Below, in pieces: positions 54,701 through 62,738 of a stretch of 64,000 nucleotides of DNA (the first letter of the stretch is position 1; each line of letters opens with the position of its first letter). The stretch is taken from NCBI GenBank assembly GCA_947571775.1, contig CANOZK010000006.1:1-64000 (forward strand), given 5' to 3'. A program made the position numbers and the translations under genes. Below the pieces are notes generated by a model. That model did no database searches. It saw only the letters and a program-made list of their open reading frames with translations, and was not told where the DNA came from. This stretch comes from an uncultured Lachnospiraceae bacterium. GTDB lineage: Bacteria; Bacillota; Clostridia; Lachnospirales; Lachnospiraceae.

Positions 54701-55478
54701 CCGCCAGATATTGTTCATAGGCCGCCCGAATCGGCTCGCGGTAATCTCCCTCTCCAAACGCAACCTCCGTTAATTCTGTGGAAAAGGTGGTGTGCCGGCA
54801 ATGATCCGACCAGTAAGTATCCAGCACGCGAATTTCTGTCATCGAAGGAGCGCGGTGTTCCTGATTTCCAAAATAATTCTGGATATGCAGAAAATCCCGA
54901 AACGTCATGGCCAGTCCTAAAGAATCGTACAGCTTTTTCAGATTGGACTCCTCCATATCGCAAAAGCCAGAAAGGATTTTTACCGCCTCTGGTTCCTCAA
55001 AATCCACAATCAAGGTTTCCGGCTTGTCCATGCCGGTTTCCCTGGAATCCACTGGATTGATGCAGTGTTCCTTGATAGCTGCAAATTCACCTTCTGTCAT
55101 CTGCCCCTCGATGACATACGTGGTGGCAGAACGGATCACCGGCTCTTCGTCCTCCTGCAAAAACTGGATGCACTGCACAGCAGAATCCGCCCGCTGGTCA
55201 AACTGTCCCGGCAGATATTCCACCGAAAAAATCCTCGCCCCCGGCGCGGCGGGAAATGTTTCTTCATAGAGAAAATCCACCGGAGGTTCTGCAAATACTG
55301 TCCGGCAGGCTTTTGCAAAGCTGTCGTCTGAAATGTTTTCCACATCGTAACGAATCAGCACACGCACGGCCGTTACCTGGGAGATCCCAAGATAGCTGCT
55401 GATCTCATGCTTCAAATCCCTGGCCGCAACGGCATAATCCGGTTTTTTCTCCACATACACGCGTCTCACACTGCCCAT
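51723..55478 (-). CDS. purL: Phosphoribosylformylglycinamidine synthase, single chain
   Basis: Converts FGAR to FGAM in purine synthesis using glutamine and ATP. The 1251-residue one-chain type joins an N-terminal PurS-like part, two AIRS-like halves (THNHPTEIEPFGGAAT, GGRTGRDGCGGATGSS) and a C-terminal glutaminase with Cys in GICNGFQALIKLG and FPGTNCEYDSARAFE. Most Gram-positives split this into PurS, PurL and PurQ; the one-chain form is typical of Gram-negatives and many Clostridia. The start at 55478 follows GGAGGGGG. It begins four bases after ridA stops, so both are coupled. Confidence 0.96.
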   Translation of the reverse strand: MGSVRRVYVEKKPDYAVAARDLKHEISSYLGISQVTAVRVLIRYDVENISDDSFAKACRTVFAEPPVDFLYEETFPAAPGARIFSVEYLPGQFDQRADSAVQCIQFLQEDEEPVIRSATTYVIEGQMTEGEFAAIKEHCINPVDSRETGMDKPETLIVDFEEPEAVKILSGFCDMEESNLKKLYDSLGLAMTFRDFLHIQNYFGNQEHRAPSMTEIRVLDTYWSDHCRHTTFSTELTEVAFGEGDYREPIRAAYEQYLADRAKLYEGKKDKPVCLMDLALLAMKKLKAQGKLADQEESDEINACSIVVPVDVDGKEEEWLINFKNETHNHPTEIEPFGGAATCLGGAIRDPLSGRTYVYQAMRVTGAADPTVSVKDTLKGKLPQKKLVRGAASGYSSYGNQIGLATGYVKEIYHPNYVAKRMEIGAVLGAAPRRGVIRETPKPGDVIILLGGRTGRDGCGGATGSSKVHTENSIETCGAEVQKGNAPTERKIQRMFRREEVSRIIKKCNDFGAGGVSVAIGELAEGLRVDLDKVPKKYAGLDGTEIAISESQERMAVLVDPKDVNLLLDFAREENLEAVCVAEVTEEPRLVLTWRGDEIVNISRAFLDTNGARQEAQVSVDIPNREGNLFAKREAVSDVKKKWLSVLSDLNECSQKGLVEMFDGSIGAGSVLMPYGGKYQLTETQSMIAKVPVSQGTTQTVTMMSYGFDPYLSSWSPYHGAVYAVVESVARIVACGGDYQKIRFTFQEYFRRMTEDPHRWSQPLSALLGAYTAQLGFGLPSIGGKDSMSGTFNQIDVPPTLVSFAVDVAKQKDVVTPELKRAGSKLVWLRAPKDAFDLPDYPALMEQYAKLHQDMQEGRVISAYALGRNGIAPAISKMAFGNKMGVKIEHSVDARDLFAPGFGDLICEVPEGKLNQLAVTYTEIGEVTDTAAIEYGSVQIPLDEALDAWKGTLEGVFKSKSGTDTEAIHQDELYHAPDVQICTHKIGQPTVFIPVFPGTNCEYDSARAFERAGAKVITRVFKNLTPTDIRDSVTEFEQAIGQAQMIMFPGGFSAGDEPDGSAKFFATAFQNEKIREAVQRLLDERDGLALGICNGFQALIKLGLVPYGKIAGQTEDSPTLTYNTIGRHISKMVYTKVVSDRSPWLSKAKLGGVYCNPASHGEGRFVANPQWLEKLFANGQVATRYCDSNGEISMDEEWNVNGSYCAIEGILSPDGRVLGKMAHSERRGDGVAVNIYGEQDMQIFESGVDYF

Positions 55479-55482
55479 TTTT

Positions 55483-55863
55483 TTACACCCCCTCCACTGT
55501 TGCAATTACTTCCACCTCGCACAGCACATCCTTTGGCAGAGTTTTCACTGCCACACAAGAACGGGCTGGTCTGCTGACAAAGTACTTGGCATAAATTTCG
55601 TTAAATGCTGCAAAATCGTTCATATCCGCAAGGAAACAGGTGGTCTTTACCACCTGATCAAATCCAACTCCCGCCTGGGATAATACAGCCTGCAAGTTTC
55701 TCATCACCCGATCTGCCTGTGTGGCAATGTCTGTTCCCGCAATCGCTCCCGTCGCCGGGTCAATGGGAATCTGCCCGGAGGTAAAAAGCATCCCATTTGC
55801 CACAATGGCCTGCGAGTACGGCCCGATCGCCTCCGGTGCTTTCTCTGTATGAATCGTTTTCAT
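55483..55863 (-). CDS. ridA: RidA-family reactive imine deaminase
   Basis: A 126-residue trimeric protein that hydrolyses reactive 2-aminoacrylate and other imines formed by PLP enzymes such as threonine deaminase. Typical segments are APEAIGPYSQAIVANGMLFTSGQIP and the conserved Arg near residue 104 (SRPARSCVAVKTLP), with Glu near the C-terminus (EVEVIATV). It is four bases before purL and 15 after fumB on the same strand. The presence of ilvA in this genome gives it a plausible substrate source. Confidence 0.94.
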   Translation of the reverse strand: MKTIHTEKAPEAIGPYSQAIVANGMLFTSGQIPIDPATGAIAGTDIATQADRVMRNLQAVLSQAGVGFDQVVKTTCFLADMNDFAAFNEIYAKYFVSRPARSCVAVKTLPKDVLCEVEVIATVEGV

Positions 55864-55878
55864 CTTTCTTATCCCTTT

Positions 55879-56427
55879 CTAAACCGTATTGTCTTGCGAT
55901 ATCATCTCGTACAAATTGTTTCCCTGGGAATCGATCACCACAATCACCGGGAAATCTTCTACTTCCAACCTGCGGATGGCTTCCGTGCCCAAATCCTCGT
56001 AGGCGACCACTTCCGCCTGTTTGATCTGCCGGGACAGCAGTGCTCCGGCTCCGCCTACCGCCGCAAAATAAACGGCCCCATTGCGGACAATCGCATCCAA
56101 AACTTCCGGGCTTCGCTTTCCCTTTCCGATCATGCCGCCCAGTCCCATATCCAAAAGTTTCGGCGCATATAGGTCCATACGGCTGGCTGTGGTAGGGCCT
56201 GCCGAGCCAATCACGCGTCCCTCTCTGGCTGGGGACGGCCCCATGTAATAGATGATGTTGTCCTTCCAGTCCAGCGGCAGCTTTTGCCCGTCATCCAATG
56301 TCTCCTGCATCCGCTTATGGGCGGCGTCTCTGGCCGTATAGATGGTTCCGCTAATCCATACATAATCCCCGGCACGCAAAGTTTTTATCATCTCTCGATC
56401 CAGGGGCGCAGCAATCCGATAATCCAT
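55879..56427 (-). CDS. fumB: Fumarate hydratase class I, beta subunit
   Basis: The C-terminal swivel-type subunit of the two-subunit [4Fe-4S] fumarase (or tartrate dehydratase). 182 residues; conserved GPSPAREGRVIGSAGPTTASRMD (as GPSPAREGRVIG and SAGPTTASRMD), GKGKRS and the FPVIVVIDSQGNNLYEMI end. It follows the alpha subunit by 24 bases. The fumarase function is favoured over L-tartrate dehydratase by commonness; sequence alone does not prove it. Confidence 0.9.
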   Translation of the reverse strand: MDYRIAAPLDREMIKTLRAGDYVWISGTIYTARDAAHKRMQETLDDGQKLPLDWKDNIIYYMGPSPAREGRVIGSAGPTTASRMDLYAPKLLDMGLGGMIGKGKRSPEVLDAIVRNGAVYFAAVGGAGALLSRQIKQAEVVAYEDLGTEAIRRLEVEDFPVIVVIDSQGNNLYEMISQDNTV

Positions 56428-56451
56428 GTTCTTTCTTCCCCCTTTCCTCTT

Positions 56452-57297
56452 TTATAGCGTCCTTTTTACATGACGGTTTACGTGGCAGCACAGATTTACC
56501 GCGGTGGGAAGTCCCGCAATGTGGGTGGCGTATGTGTTGATATGCACAGCCAGAGCCGTTGTATTTCCGCCCAGTCCCCCAGGGCCTATCCCCAGTTGGT
56601 TGATTTTTTCCAACATCTCTTCCTCCAGGCTGCGGATATGCGGTGCCTGCGCCTTCTCTCCCACTGGCCGGGTAAGCGCCTGCTTGGCCAGCAGGGCTGC
56701 TTTTTCAAAGGTGCCGCCGATGCCGACGCCGACGACCAGCGGCGGGCAGGCGTTCGGCCCGGCTTCCCGCACCGTATCCAGAATGACCTGTTTTACCCCT
56801 TCCACGCCCTGGGCCGGCTTTAGCATGACAATCCGGCTCATATTTTCGCTTCCGAAGCCTTTGGGAGCCACTATGATGTTCACCTGATTTCCCGGCACAA
56901 TCGACGTATGGAGAATGGCCGGAGTGTTGTCCTTGGTGTTTTCCCGAAGCAGCGGATCACCCACCACAGATTTGCGCAGATAGCCTTCTATATATCCCTG
57001 GCGAACGCCTTCTTCTACTGCCTCCTGCAAATCTCCCCCGGTAAAATGAACATCCTGGCCTATTTCCAGAAAAATTACGGCCATGCCGGTATCCTGACAA
57101 ATGGGGATCTGATCCGTTTTGGCAATCTCCAAATTCTCCTCAAGCTGCCCCAAAATTTTTTTTCCCAGCGCTCCCTGTTCTTTTTCTGCCGCCTCCTTCA
57201 TCGCGCAGGCCATATCTTCTGACAGAAAATAATTGGTCTGGATGCACATTTCCCGTATGTTTTGGGTAACTTCTGTTACTTCAATCTCTCTTATCAT
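56452..57297 (-). CDS. fumA: Fumarate hydratase class I, alpha subunit
   Basis: The [4Fe-4S]-binding subunit of class I fumarase, 281 residues. Cys residues expected as cluster ligands lie in PICQDTGMAVIF, PNACPPLVVGVGIGGT and VNLCCHVNRH. It is coupled with fumB downstream. Oxygen-sensitive class I enzymes are usual in anaerobes. The gene follows a small acidic protein gene by 14 bases, which is the likely start of the same operon. Confidence 0.92.
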   Translation of the reverse strand: MIREIEVTEVTQNIREMCIQTNYFLSEDMACAMKEAAEKEQGALGKKILGQLEENLEIAKTDQIPICQDTGMAVIFLEIGQDVHFTGGDLQEAVEEGVRQGYIEGYLRKSVVGDPLLRENTKDNTPAILHTSIVPGNQVNIIVAPKGFGSENMSRIVMLKPAQGVEGVKQVILDTVREAGPNACPPLVVGVGIGGTFEKAALLAKQALTRPVGEKAQAPHIRSLEEEMLEKINQLGIGPGGLGGNTTALAVHINTYATHIAGLPTAVNLCCHVNRHVKRTL

Positions 57298-57311
57298 ATC
57301 CGACCGCTCCT

Positions 57312-57575
57312 TTAACCCTCCACAATCAGGTAGGTATCGTCCGGCAGAACAAAGACCTCGCTGGCATCCTCCAGCTCTTCATCAGACATTCCCTCTATGT
57401 CCGCGCCGTTTTCCTCAAAATATGCTCTTACCTCGTCCAGAGAATTTACTACCACAGCCATGCAGTCCTCCAGGAAAGCCTCCGCCTCTGCAAGACTTTC
57501 TGCAACTGGCTCATCAAATAGTTGTCCCTGGTTCTTCAAAAATGTGATCAGACACTCTTCACTGTATTCATTCAT
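57312..57575 (-). CDS. Small acidic protein of unknown function
   Basis: An 87-residue cytoplasmic protein, very rich in Glu and Asp, with no Lys beyond one or two. Predicted mostly helical (ESLAEAEAFLEDCMAVVVNS), ending in a short strand-like VFVLPDDTYLIVEG. The start at 57575 is nine bases from GGGAGG; two earlier in-frame ATGs overlap that site. It lies 14 bases upstream of fumA and 45 after gph, so it is in their operon. No family recognised; conserved small partner of the fumarase is a guess only. Confidence 0.65.
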   Translation of the reverse strand: MNEYSEECLITFLKNQGQLFDEPVAESLAEAEAFLEDCMAVVVNSLDEVRAYFEENGADIEGMSDEELEDASEVFVLPDDTYLIVEG

Positions 57576-57620
57576 TCTCTCCATCCTCCCATTTTCCATA
57601 GAACTATTTCAAAAAAGCTT

Positions 57621-58271
57621 TCAAAGCAGTGAAAGCAGTTCCTCCGGTTTCTGGATAATCCGATCGGCACCGCTGTCTTCCAGCTCCTTTTGCTCCCGAA
57701 ACCCCCAAGTCACGCCCACGGTGTACATCCCCGCCCGGCAGCCTGTAAGCATGTCTGTATTCGTATCCCCGATATACAGACAGGACTTTGGTTCTGCGCG
57801 CAGATCCCAAGCAATTTGGCAGGCCCCGGCCGGATCCGGTTTTTTTGCAACGCCTTGCATCTGCCCTTGGATTTTGTCAAAACAGCTTTTTCCAAACAGG
57901 GCTTCCACCACTTGGACAGCCTGCGCGTGGGGCTTGTTAGACAGCACCGCAAGGGATACGCCAAGCTTCCTCAGCTCTGCAAGCGTCTCAGCAACGCCCG
58001 GATATGTTTTCACACAATACAAGGGCTCCTGTGCCAGCCATCGGCGCACCAGAGGAATTCCTTCTTCCAGACAGCGTCCCTCGGTATCTCCCGCCCGACG
58101 CAAAGCCCTTTGAAATGCCGTGTCCAGACCATCCCCAGCATAATACTTGTACTCCTGCGCCGGACGGCCCTCATATCCGAAATGTTCCAGGCCCTGGTTG
58201 ACCGCGTGGGCAATGGACTCCACGGTATCGGCCAAAGTCCCGTCCAAATCGAAAATGCATACTTTCTTCAT
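57621..58271 (-). CDS. gph: HAD-family phosphatase (phosphoglycolate phosphatase-like)
   Basis: A 216-residue HAD-superfamily hydrolase with C1-type cap: motif I IFDLDGTLADTV (Asp nucleophile), motif II VLSNK, motif III Lys in AKKPDPAGACQI, motif IV YIGDTNTDM. Length and order match Gph/PGP-like enzymes, but substrate range in this group is broad. The start at 58271 follows AGGGGG. It is transcribed away from another HAD gene (58431-59249) across a short control region. Confidence 0.87.
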   Translation of the reverse strand: MKKVCIFDLDGTLADTVESIAHAVNQGLEHFGYEGRPAQEYKYYAGDGLDTAFQRALRRAGDTEGRCLEEGIPLVRRWLAQEPLYCVKTYPGVAETLAELRKLGVSLAVLSNKPHAQAVQVVEALFGKSCFDKIQGQMQGVAKKPDPAGACQIAWDLRAEPKSCLYIGDTNTDMLTGCRAGMYTVGVTWGFREQKELEDSGADRIIQKPEELLSLL

Positions 58272-58359
58272 CTGCTGTGAATCCCCCTTGGTCAGAAATA
58301 TATGTTTAGTATACATGGAGAAACAACAGCCTGCAAGAGTTTTTCATATTTCCCGTTCA

Positions 58360-58388
58360 TTGACAAGCCGTCTCTGCCATGATAAAGT
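58360..58388 (+). promoter_or_regulatory. Promoter of the Cof-type HAD gene
   Basis: TTGACA (58360-58365) and TAAAGT (58383-58388) are 17 bases apart, 42 bases before the start. Confidence 0.65.
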
Positions 58389-58430
58389 GTATACAGCCAA
58401 AAAACACTCATTGAAAGAGGGATTGCCGCT

Positions 58431-59249
58431 ATGAAAAAAACTTCAAAAATCCTGTTCACAGACCTGGACAATACACTGCTGAACCACCGAAAACAGATCA
58501 CGCCGGAAAATCGCCAGGCCATCGCCCAAGCCATCGCCCTGGGCCATCAAGTGGTCATCTGCACCGGCCGTCCCCTGATTGGAACAACCGCTCAGATTCG
58601 GGAACTGGATCTGGTACAGCCCGGATGTTACGCCATCACCTACAACGGAGCTGTGGTTTACGACTGCTTTCGGGAAGAAATCCTGTTTCAGAAAACGCTT
58701 CCTCTTCCTTATGTAAAATACATATTTGAAAAAGCCCAGCAATATGATTTGTTCTGTCAGACCTATTCCAACACCCACCTGCTGGCGCCTTACTCCTCCC
58801 CGGCCATGAAAGCTTACGCAGCCAAAAGCAAGGTATCCTACCAGATTCTTCCCGATCTCCCGGACTGTCTCAAAGAGGAACCCGCCAAGGTTTTGGTCAT
58901 GGGGCCAAAGGACCAAAAGCAGCTCAATGCTTATCAGGAAGCTATCCGGGAGTGGGCGGAGGATAAAATATCTATCTTCTATTCCGACCAGACCTATCTG
59001 GAACACGTTCTTCTGGGAGTCTCCAAAGGCTCTGCCATAAAGTGGCTCTGCCGCCGCCTGGATATTCCCCTGGAAAATACAATCGCCGTGGGGGATGCAC
59101 AAAACGATATTCCCATGCTGCGCACCGCCCAGACAGGAATTGCCATGGCCAATGCCGCCCCGGAATGCAAAGCCAGCGCCGACTGTGTTACCGAAAACGA
59201 CTGCGAACACAGCGGAGTTGCCGAAGTCATCCGCAAATTTCTTTTATAA
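58431..59249 (+). CDS. Cof-type HAD-IIB sugar phosphatase
   Basis: A 272-residue HAD phosphatase with C2B cap. Motif I ILFTDLDNTLLNHRK, motif II VICTGR, the cap region about 85-190, then Lys in GVSKGSAIKWL and motif IV AVGDAQNDIPML. Such enzymes dephosphorylate sugar phosphates, FMN or phosphoramidates. The start has GAGGGATTG upstream. It ends at a strong bidirectional terminator shared with the ferredoxin gene. Confidence 0.9.
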   Translation: MKKTSKILFTDLDNTLLNHRKQITPENRQAIAQAIALGHQVVICTGRPLIGTTAQIRELDLVQPGCYAITYNGAVVYDCFREEILFQKTLPLPYVKYIFEKAQQYDLFCQTYSNTHLLAPYSSPAMKAYAAKSKVSYQILPDLPDCLKEEPAKVLVMGPKDQKQLNAYQEAIREWAEDKISIFYSDQTYLEHVLLGVSKGSAIKWLCRRLDIPLENTIAVGDAQNDIPMLRTAQTGIAMANAAPECKASADCVTENDCEHSGVAEVIRKFLL

Positions 59250-59254
59250 AAACG

Positions 59255-59314
59255 AAAAGCCCCAAAGGACAGCTTTCTTGAAAGAAGGCTTTTGGCACTC
59301 TGGGGCTTTTTATA
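59255..59314. terminator. Bidirectional terminator between HAD and ferredoxin genes
   Basis: AAAAGCCCCA (59255-59264) and TGGGGCTTTT (59301-59310) close a long hairpin with an inner AAAGCC/GGCTTT-type stem; T-run on the plus side. Confidence 0.88.
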
Positions 59315-59330
59315 TGTATCTGTCTTATTC

Positions 59331-59720
59331 TTAATCTTCGCGGATTTCCAGAACTTCCATTGGACATGCTTTTACGCAGATTCCACAGGCAGAACATTTT
59401 CCTGCCACTTCTTTGTCTTCTGCTTTTACCATCAGGCCGAACGGACATGCTTCCACGCATTTTCCACATCCGGTACATTTTTTCTTATCTACCATGTAAA
59501 CGCCCTTGGCATTCTGAGTAATTGCCTCATGTTCACATGCTTCCGCACATTTTCCGCACTGCGGACATGCCAGCACCTTCGGCTCTCCGTCTTTCTTCGC
59601 GCCAATCTGCAGATAGGATACAGATTCGTCTTCTCTCTTATAAAAGGCGGTTGAACAGGCAACCTGACATTGAAGACAAGCCATACATTGATCTTTTTTT
59701 GCTGCAACTAATTTTTTCAT
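59331..59720 (-). CDS. Four-cluster [4Fe-4S] ferredoxin-type protein
   Basis: A 129-residue electron carrier with four CxxCxxCxxxC sets: Cys 12/15/18/22, 52/55/58/62, 82/85/88/92 and 109/112/115/119, so four [4Fe-4S] clusters. This is the HycB/DmsB-like iron-sulfur subunit layout, as found with hydrogenases, formate dehydrogenases and aldehyde oxidoreductases. No such enzyme is adjacent and the gene has its own promoter and terminator, so its partner is encoded elsewhere. No Tat or signal sequence; cytoplasmic. Confidence 0.92.
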   Translation of the reverse strand: MKKLVAAKKDQCMACLQCQVACSTAFYKREDESVSYLQIGAKKDGEPKVLACPQCGKCAEACEHEAITQNAKGVYMVDKKKCTGCGKCVEACPFGLMVKAEDKEVAGKCSACGICVKACPMEVLEIRED

Positions 59721-59774
59721 TGCGACCCTCCTGGATTTTTTCTATTAATATTTTATATCTAACTGATATTTTTT

Positions 59775-59803
59775 ATTATAAAGGATTCCTTTCTATTCTT
59801 CAA
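59775..59803 (-). promoter_or_regulatory. Promoter of the ferredoxin gene
   Basis: On the reverse strand TTGAAG (59798-59803) and TATAAT (59775-59780) are 17 bases apart, about 55 bases before the start. Confidence 0.75.
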
Positions 59804-59852
59804 CAAAAATATGACAAAAAATTTTATTGGATATCACTGCTTAAAAAAGACG

Positions 59853-59910
59853 CCAAAAGCGGGGGAAATCGCAATCCCCCGGCGCTTTTGGTCCTTTTCT
59901 CGCAGAAAAG
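59853..59910 (-). terminator. Double hairpin after glnS
   Basis: Two adjoining hairpins: CCAAAAGC-GGGGG / CCCCC-GGC-GCTTTTGG (59853-59891) and CTTTTCT-CGC-AGAAAAG (59894-59910). The second shares its 17-base sequence with the hairpin after the AP2 gene. They lie between the convergent-looking ends of glnS and the ferredoxin promoter and may end glnS transcripts. Confidence 0.6.
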
Positions 59911-59977
59911 CACAGGATTTGAAAACTGAGAAAACACTGATGCGTAAGCGTTTTCTTAATCTTAAATAAATAACTTT

Positions 59978-61642
59978 TCAGGCTTTTGGCAGCTTAAAAG
60001 AGCTTTTCAGCGATACGATCCGGTTAAATACCGGCGCGCCTTCCCTGGAATCCTTCGCGTCTACGCAATAATACCCATTTCGGACAAACTGGAAACTGTC
60101 ATATGGCTTTGCCTGCTTCAAATCCGGCTCCAAGTACGCCTGCTTAACCGTCAGGGAATTGGGATTTAGGTTCAAAGATCCGTCCTCGTTATAAACGCCC
60201 TTTTCCTCATCGATGATATTCTCATACAGGCGCACCTCTGCCTGTACGGCTTCCTGTGCGGATACCCAATGGATCGTTCCCTTTACTTTTCTTCCGGTAA
60301 AACCGCTTCCGCATTTGGTTTCCGGGTCATAGGTGCAGTGGATTTCGGTTACCTGGCCGTTGTCGTCTTTGACAAAGCTTTCGCATTTAACAAAATAAGC
60401 CTGCATCAAACGCACTTCATTGCCGGGAAACAGACGGAAATACTTCTTTGGAGGTATTTCCATGAAATCCTCCCGCTCAATATACAGTTCTCTTCCAAAT
60501 AATACCTTCCGGCTTCCCAGCTCTTCATTTTCCAGATTGTTGGCCACTTCCAACTCTTCTGTCTGGCCTTCGGGATAATTGTCTATGATCAATTTGATCG
60601 GATCCAAGACCGCCATCATCCGGCTTTTTTTCAGCTTCAAATCCTCCCGGACACAATACTCCAGCATGGCATAATCCGCAGAACTCTGGGCTTTCGACAC
60701 CCCGCAGAGATCGACGAACATCTGAATCGATTCCGGCGTAAACCCTCTCCTGCGCAGAGCGGCAATGGAAACCAGCCTGGGGTCGTCCCAGCCGTCCACA
60801 ATGCCTTCCTCCACCAATTTTTTGATATATCTTTTTCCAGTTACCACATTCGTCAGATATAATTTAGCAAACTCAATCTGTCTGGGAGGCTGCTCAAAAC
60901 CCACTTCCCGGACTACCCAGTCGTACAGCGGCCGATGGTCTTCAAATTCCAGCGTACAGATGGAATGGGTCACCCCTTCAAACGCATCCTCCAGAGGATG
61001 GGCAAAGTCGTACATCGGATAAATACACCAGGTATCTCCCGTGTTGTGATGGTGCATATGGGCCACCCGGTAAATGACTGGGTCCCGCATGTTCATATTG
61101 GACGAGGCCATGTCTATTTTTGCCCGCAAAACCCTGGCACCGTCCGCCACTTTACCTTTTCGCATCTCTTCAAACAACTGAAGATTTTCCTCCACACTTC
61201 TGTTTCGGTAAGGGCTTTCTTTTCCTGGCTGCGTCAGAGTTCCCCGATATTCCCGGATTTCCTCCGCGGTCAGATCGCAGACATAAGCCTTGCCCTTTTT
61301 GATCAGGGTGACGGCCGCCTCATACATTTTTTCAAAATAATCCGAGGCAAAATACAGCCGGTCTTCCCAATCCGCGCCCAGCCATTGGATATCCTCCTTA
61401 ATGGACTCTACAAACTCTGTCTTCTCTTTCGTGGGATTGGTATCGTCAAAACGCATATTGAATTTTCCATGGTATTTTTTGGCAATCCCATAATTGAGCA
61501 AAATAGACTTGGCATGTCCGATGTGCAAGTATCCGTTTGGCTCCGGGGGAAAACGGGTACATACGGCGTCGTATACTCCGTCCTCCAAATCCTTGTCGAT
61601 CATCTGCTCAATAAAATTTTTGGATACGATTTCCTGTTCCAT
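59978..61642 (-). CDS. glnS: Glutaminyl-tRNA synthetase
   Basis: Class I synthetase charging tRNA-Gln. The 554 residues have [15 protein letters not shown] (HIGH at 40-43), [27 protein letters not shown], and a C-terminal anticodon-binding beta-barrel pair. At the KMSKS position the sequence reads [11 protein letters not shown] where E. coli has VMSKRKL; the catalytic Lys-Arg pair is kept but Met-Ser is replaced. Distinction from GluRS is clear from the GlnRS-type C-terminal domains. It lies 32 bases downstream of the FN3 gene on the same strand. Confidence 0.94.
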   Translation of the reverse strand: MEQEIVSKNFIEQMIDKDLEDGVYDAVCTRFPPEPNGYLHIGHAKSILLNYGIAKKYHGKFNMRFDDTNPTKEKTEFVESIKEDIQWLGADWEDRLYFASDYFEKMYEAAVTLIKKGKAYVCDLTAEEIREYRGTLTQPGKESPYRNRSVEENLQLFEEMRKGKVADGARVLRAKIDMASSNMNMRDPVIYRVAHMHHHNTGDTWCIYPMYDFAHPLEDAFEGVTHSICTLEFEDHRPLYDWVVREVGFEQPPRQIEFAKLYLTNVVTGKRYIKKLVEEGIVDGWDDPRLVSIAALRRRGFTPESIQMFVDLCGVSKAQSSADYAMLEYCVREDLKLKKSRMMAVLDPIKLIIDNYPEGQTEELEVANNLENEELGSRKVLFGRELYIEREDFMEIPPKKYFRLFPGNEVRLMQAYFVKCESFVKDDNGQVTEIHCTYDPETKCGSGFTGRKVKGTIHWVSAQEAVQAEVRLYENIIDEEKGVYNEDGSLNLNPNSLTVKQAYLEPDLKQAKPYDSFQFVRNGYYCVDAKDSREGAPVFNRIVSLKSSFKLPKA

Positions 61643-61674
61643 ACATCACTCTCTCCTCAAAATTATATATTTTA

Positions 61675-62580
61675 TCAATCCGCCTGAAGCCGGAAAGAAT
61701 AGCGGTTGGTCTTCGGTGAAGTGTAGACCTGTTTTCCTTTGCGCATATTCGCCACTGTATAGACGTAATACTTCCGGTTTCTGACAAGTCCCGGAATGAT
61801 AGCCGTCCGCTCCTGCACAGTCTTTACCTTGCGAAAGCCCCCAAGGGGATCGCCTGAGATATATACGCTGTAACTGGTCGCCCCTGTCGTCTCCGGCCAG
61901 GAAACTTTCACCGCGCTGCGGCTGGCCCATTTGAATTTTACCCTGGGCTGCTGGGCAATATACAGGTAAGCAGCATCCCCGTAAATCATTTTCTCATCGA
62001 TTCGGAAATACCCGCGGATGCGCAGACGGTAAAACTCGCCGGCGAAAATATCCTCAAGGGTTATACTGGTCTTGTCTTCAGCCAGATACCGCCCCACAAG
62101 CTCGCCGGATAAATTCGTCACTCGGAACTCATAGCCCTCCGCGCTCTCCTGCGTATTCCAGTAAATCTTCATTGTCCTTGAGGTGGGATAGCTCCTCTGG
62201 TTGCGCAAAGCAGTTTTCCCCGGCGCAGTCCGGCAATCTTCCATATAGAAAACCTCACCTGCCTGATGTTCATCGTAGGACTCTACTTTGATTTGGTAAA
62301 ATATCCCAGATTCCGGCAGCTCCACATCCGCCGCGGGTTCTCCCTCGGAAGCATACACATCTTTCAGATAATGATAAGCCGGCTCCGCCGCAACTTTATA
62401 ATAGAGCTTATACAATACAATCCCTTCTGTTTTCTGCCAGGATAAGCTCACCGTATTGCCCGATGCCCCTGTCTGCCAGATCTTTCTTCCTTCCGTCGTC
62501 TGCGCCGCCGCAGGCATGGCCCAAAATAACGTTAGCAGCAGCAACAGCAATATTCCCTGTATCCATCTGAACCCTTTCAT
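61675..62580 (-). CDS. Secreted protein with three fibronectin III-like domains
   Basis: A 301-residue exported protein. A signal peptide (MKGFRWIQGILLLLLLTLFW, cleavage likely after AAA near residue 26) is followed by three FN3-like beta domains (about 31-117, 121-211 and 212-299). Each has the Trp-rich first strand (VSLSWQKTEG, MKIYWNTQESAEGYEFRV, VKVSWPETTGATSYSVYISG) and the late YxxxV/YxLxI strand. No cell-wall anchor or enzymatic domain is visible, so it is probably a surface or matrix adhesin-like protein. The start at 62580 follows GGGGG; a GTG codon directly before it is also possible. Confidence 0.82.
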   Translation of the reverse strand: MKGFRWIQGILLLLLLTLFWAMPAAAQTTEGRKIWQTGASGNTVSLSWQKTEGIVLYKLYYKVAAEPAYHYLKDVYASEGEPAADVELPESGIFYQIKVESYDEHQAGEVFYMEDCRTAPGKTALRNQRSYPTSRTMKIYWNTQESAEGYEFRVTNLSGELVGRYLAEDKTSITLEDIFAGEFYRLRIRGYFRIDEKMIYGDAAYLYIAQQPRVKFKWASRSAVKVSWPETTGATSYSVYISGDPLGGFRKVKTVQERTAIIPGLVRNRKYYVYTVANMRKGKQVYTSPKTNRYSFRLQAD

Positions 62581-62657
62581 CACGCAACCCCCGTTTGTTT
62601 TTTCCGTTCATTTTACCATAATTCGAGGAAAAATGCTATATGTGTAAAAAATACCTA

Positions 62658-62687
62658 TTGAATAACCCCAATCTTATCATGTATACT
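62658..62687 (+). promoter_or_regulatory. Promoter of sigH
   Basis: TTGAAT (62658-62663) and TATACT (62682-62687) are 18 bases apart, about 50 bases before the chosen sigH start. Confidence 0.55.
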
Positions 62688-62738
62688 TTTCTCACAGACA
62701 ACACCCATGATCACGATAAGAGAAATGAGGCGCGACCC

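Noticed and set aside
58443..59210. Reverse frame of 255 codons inside the Cof-type HAD gene
   Set aside because: Mirror of HAD motifs, no start signal.
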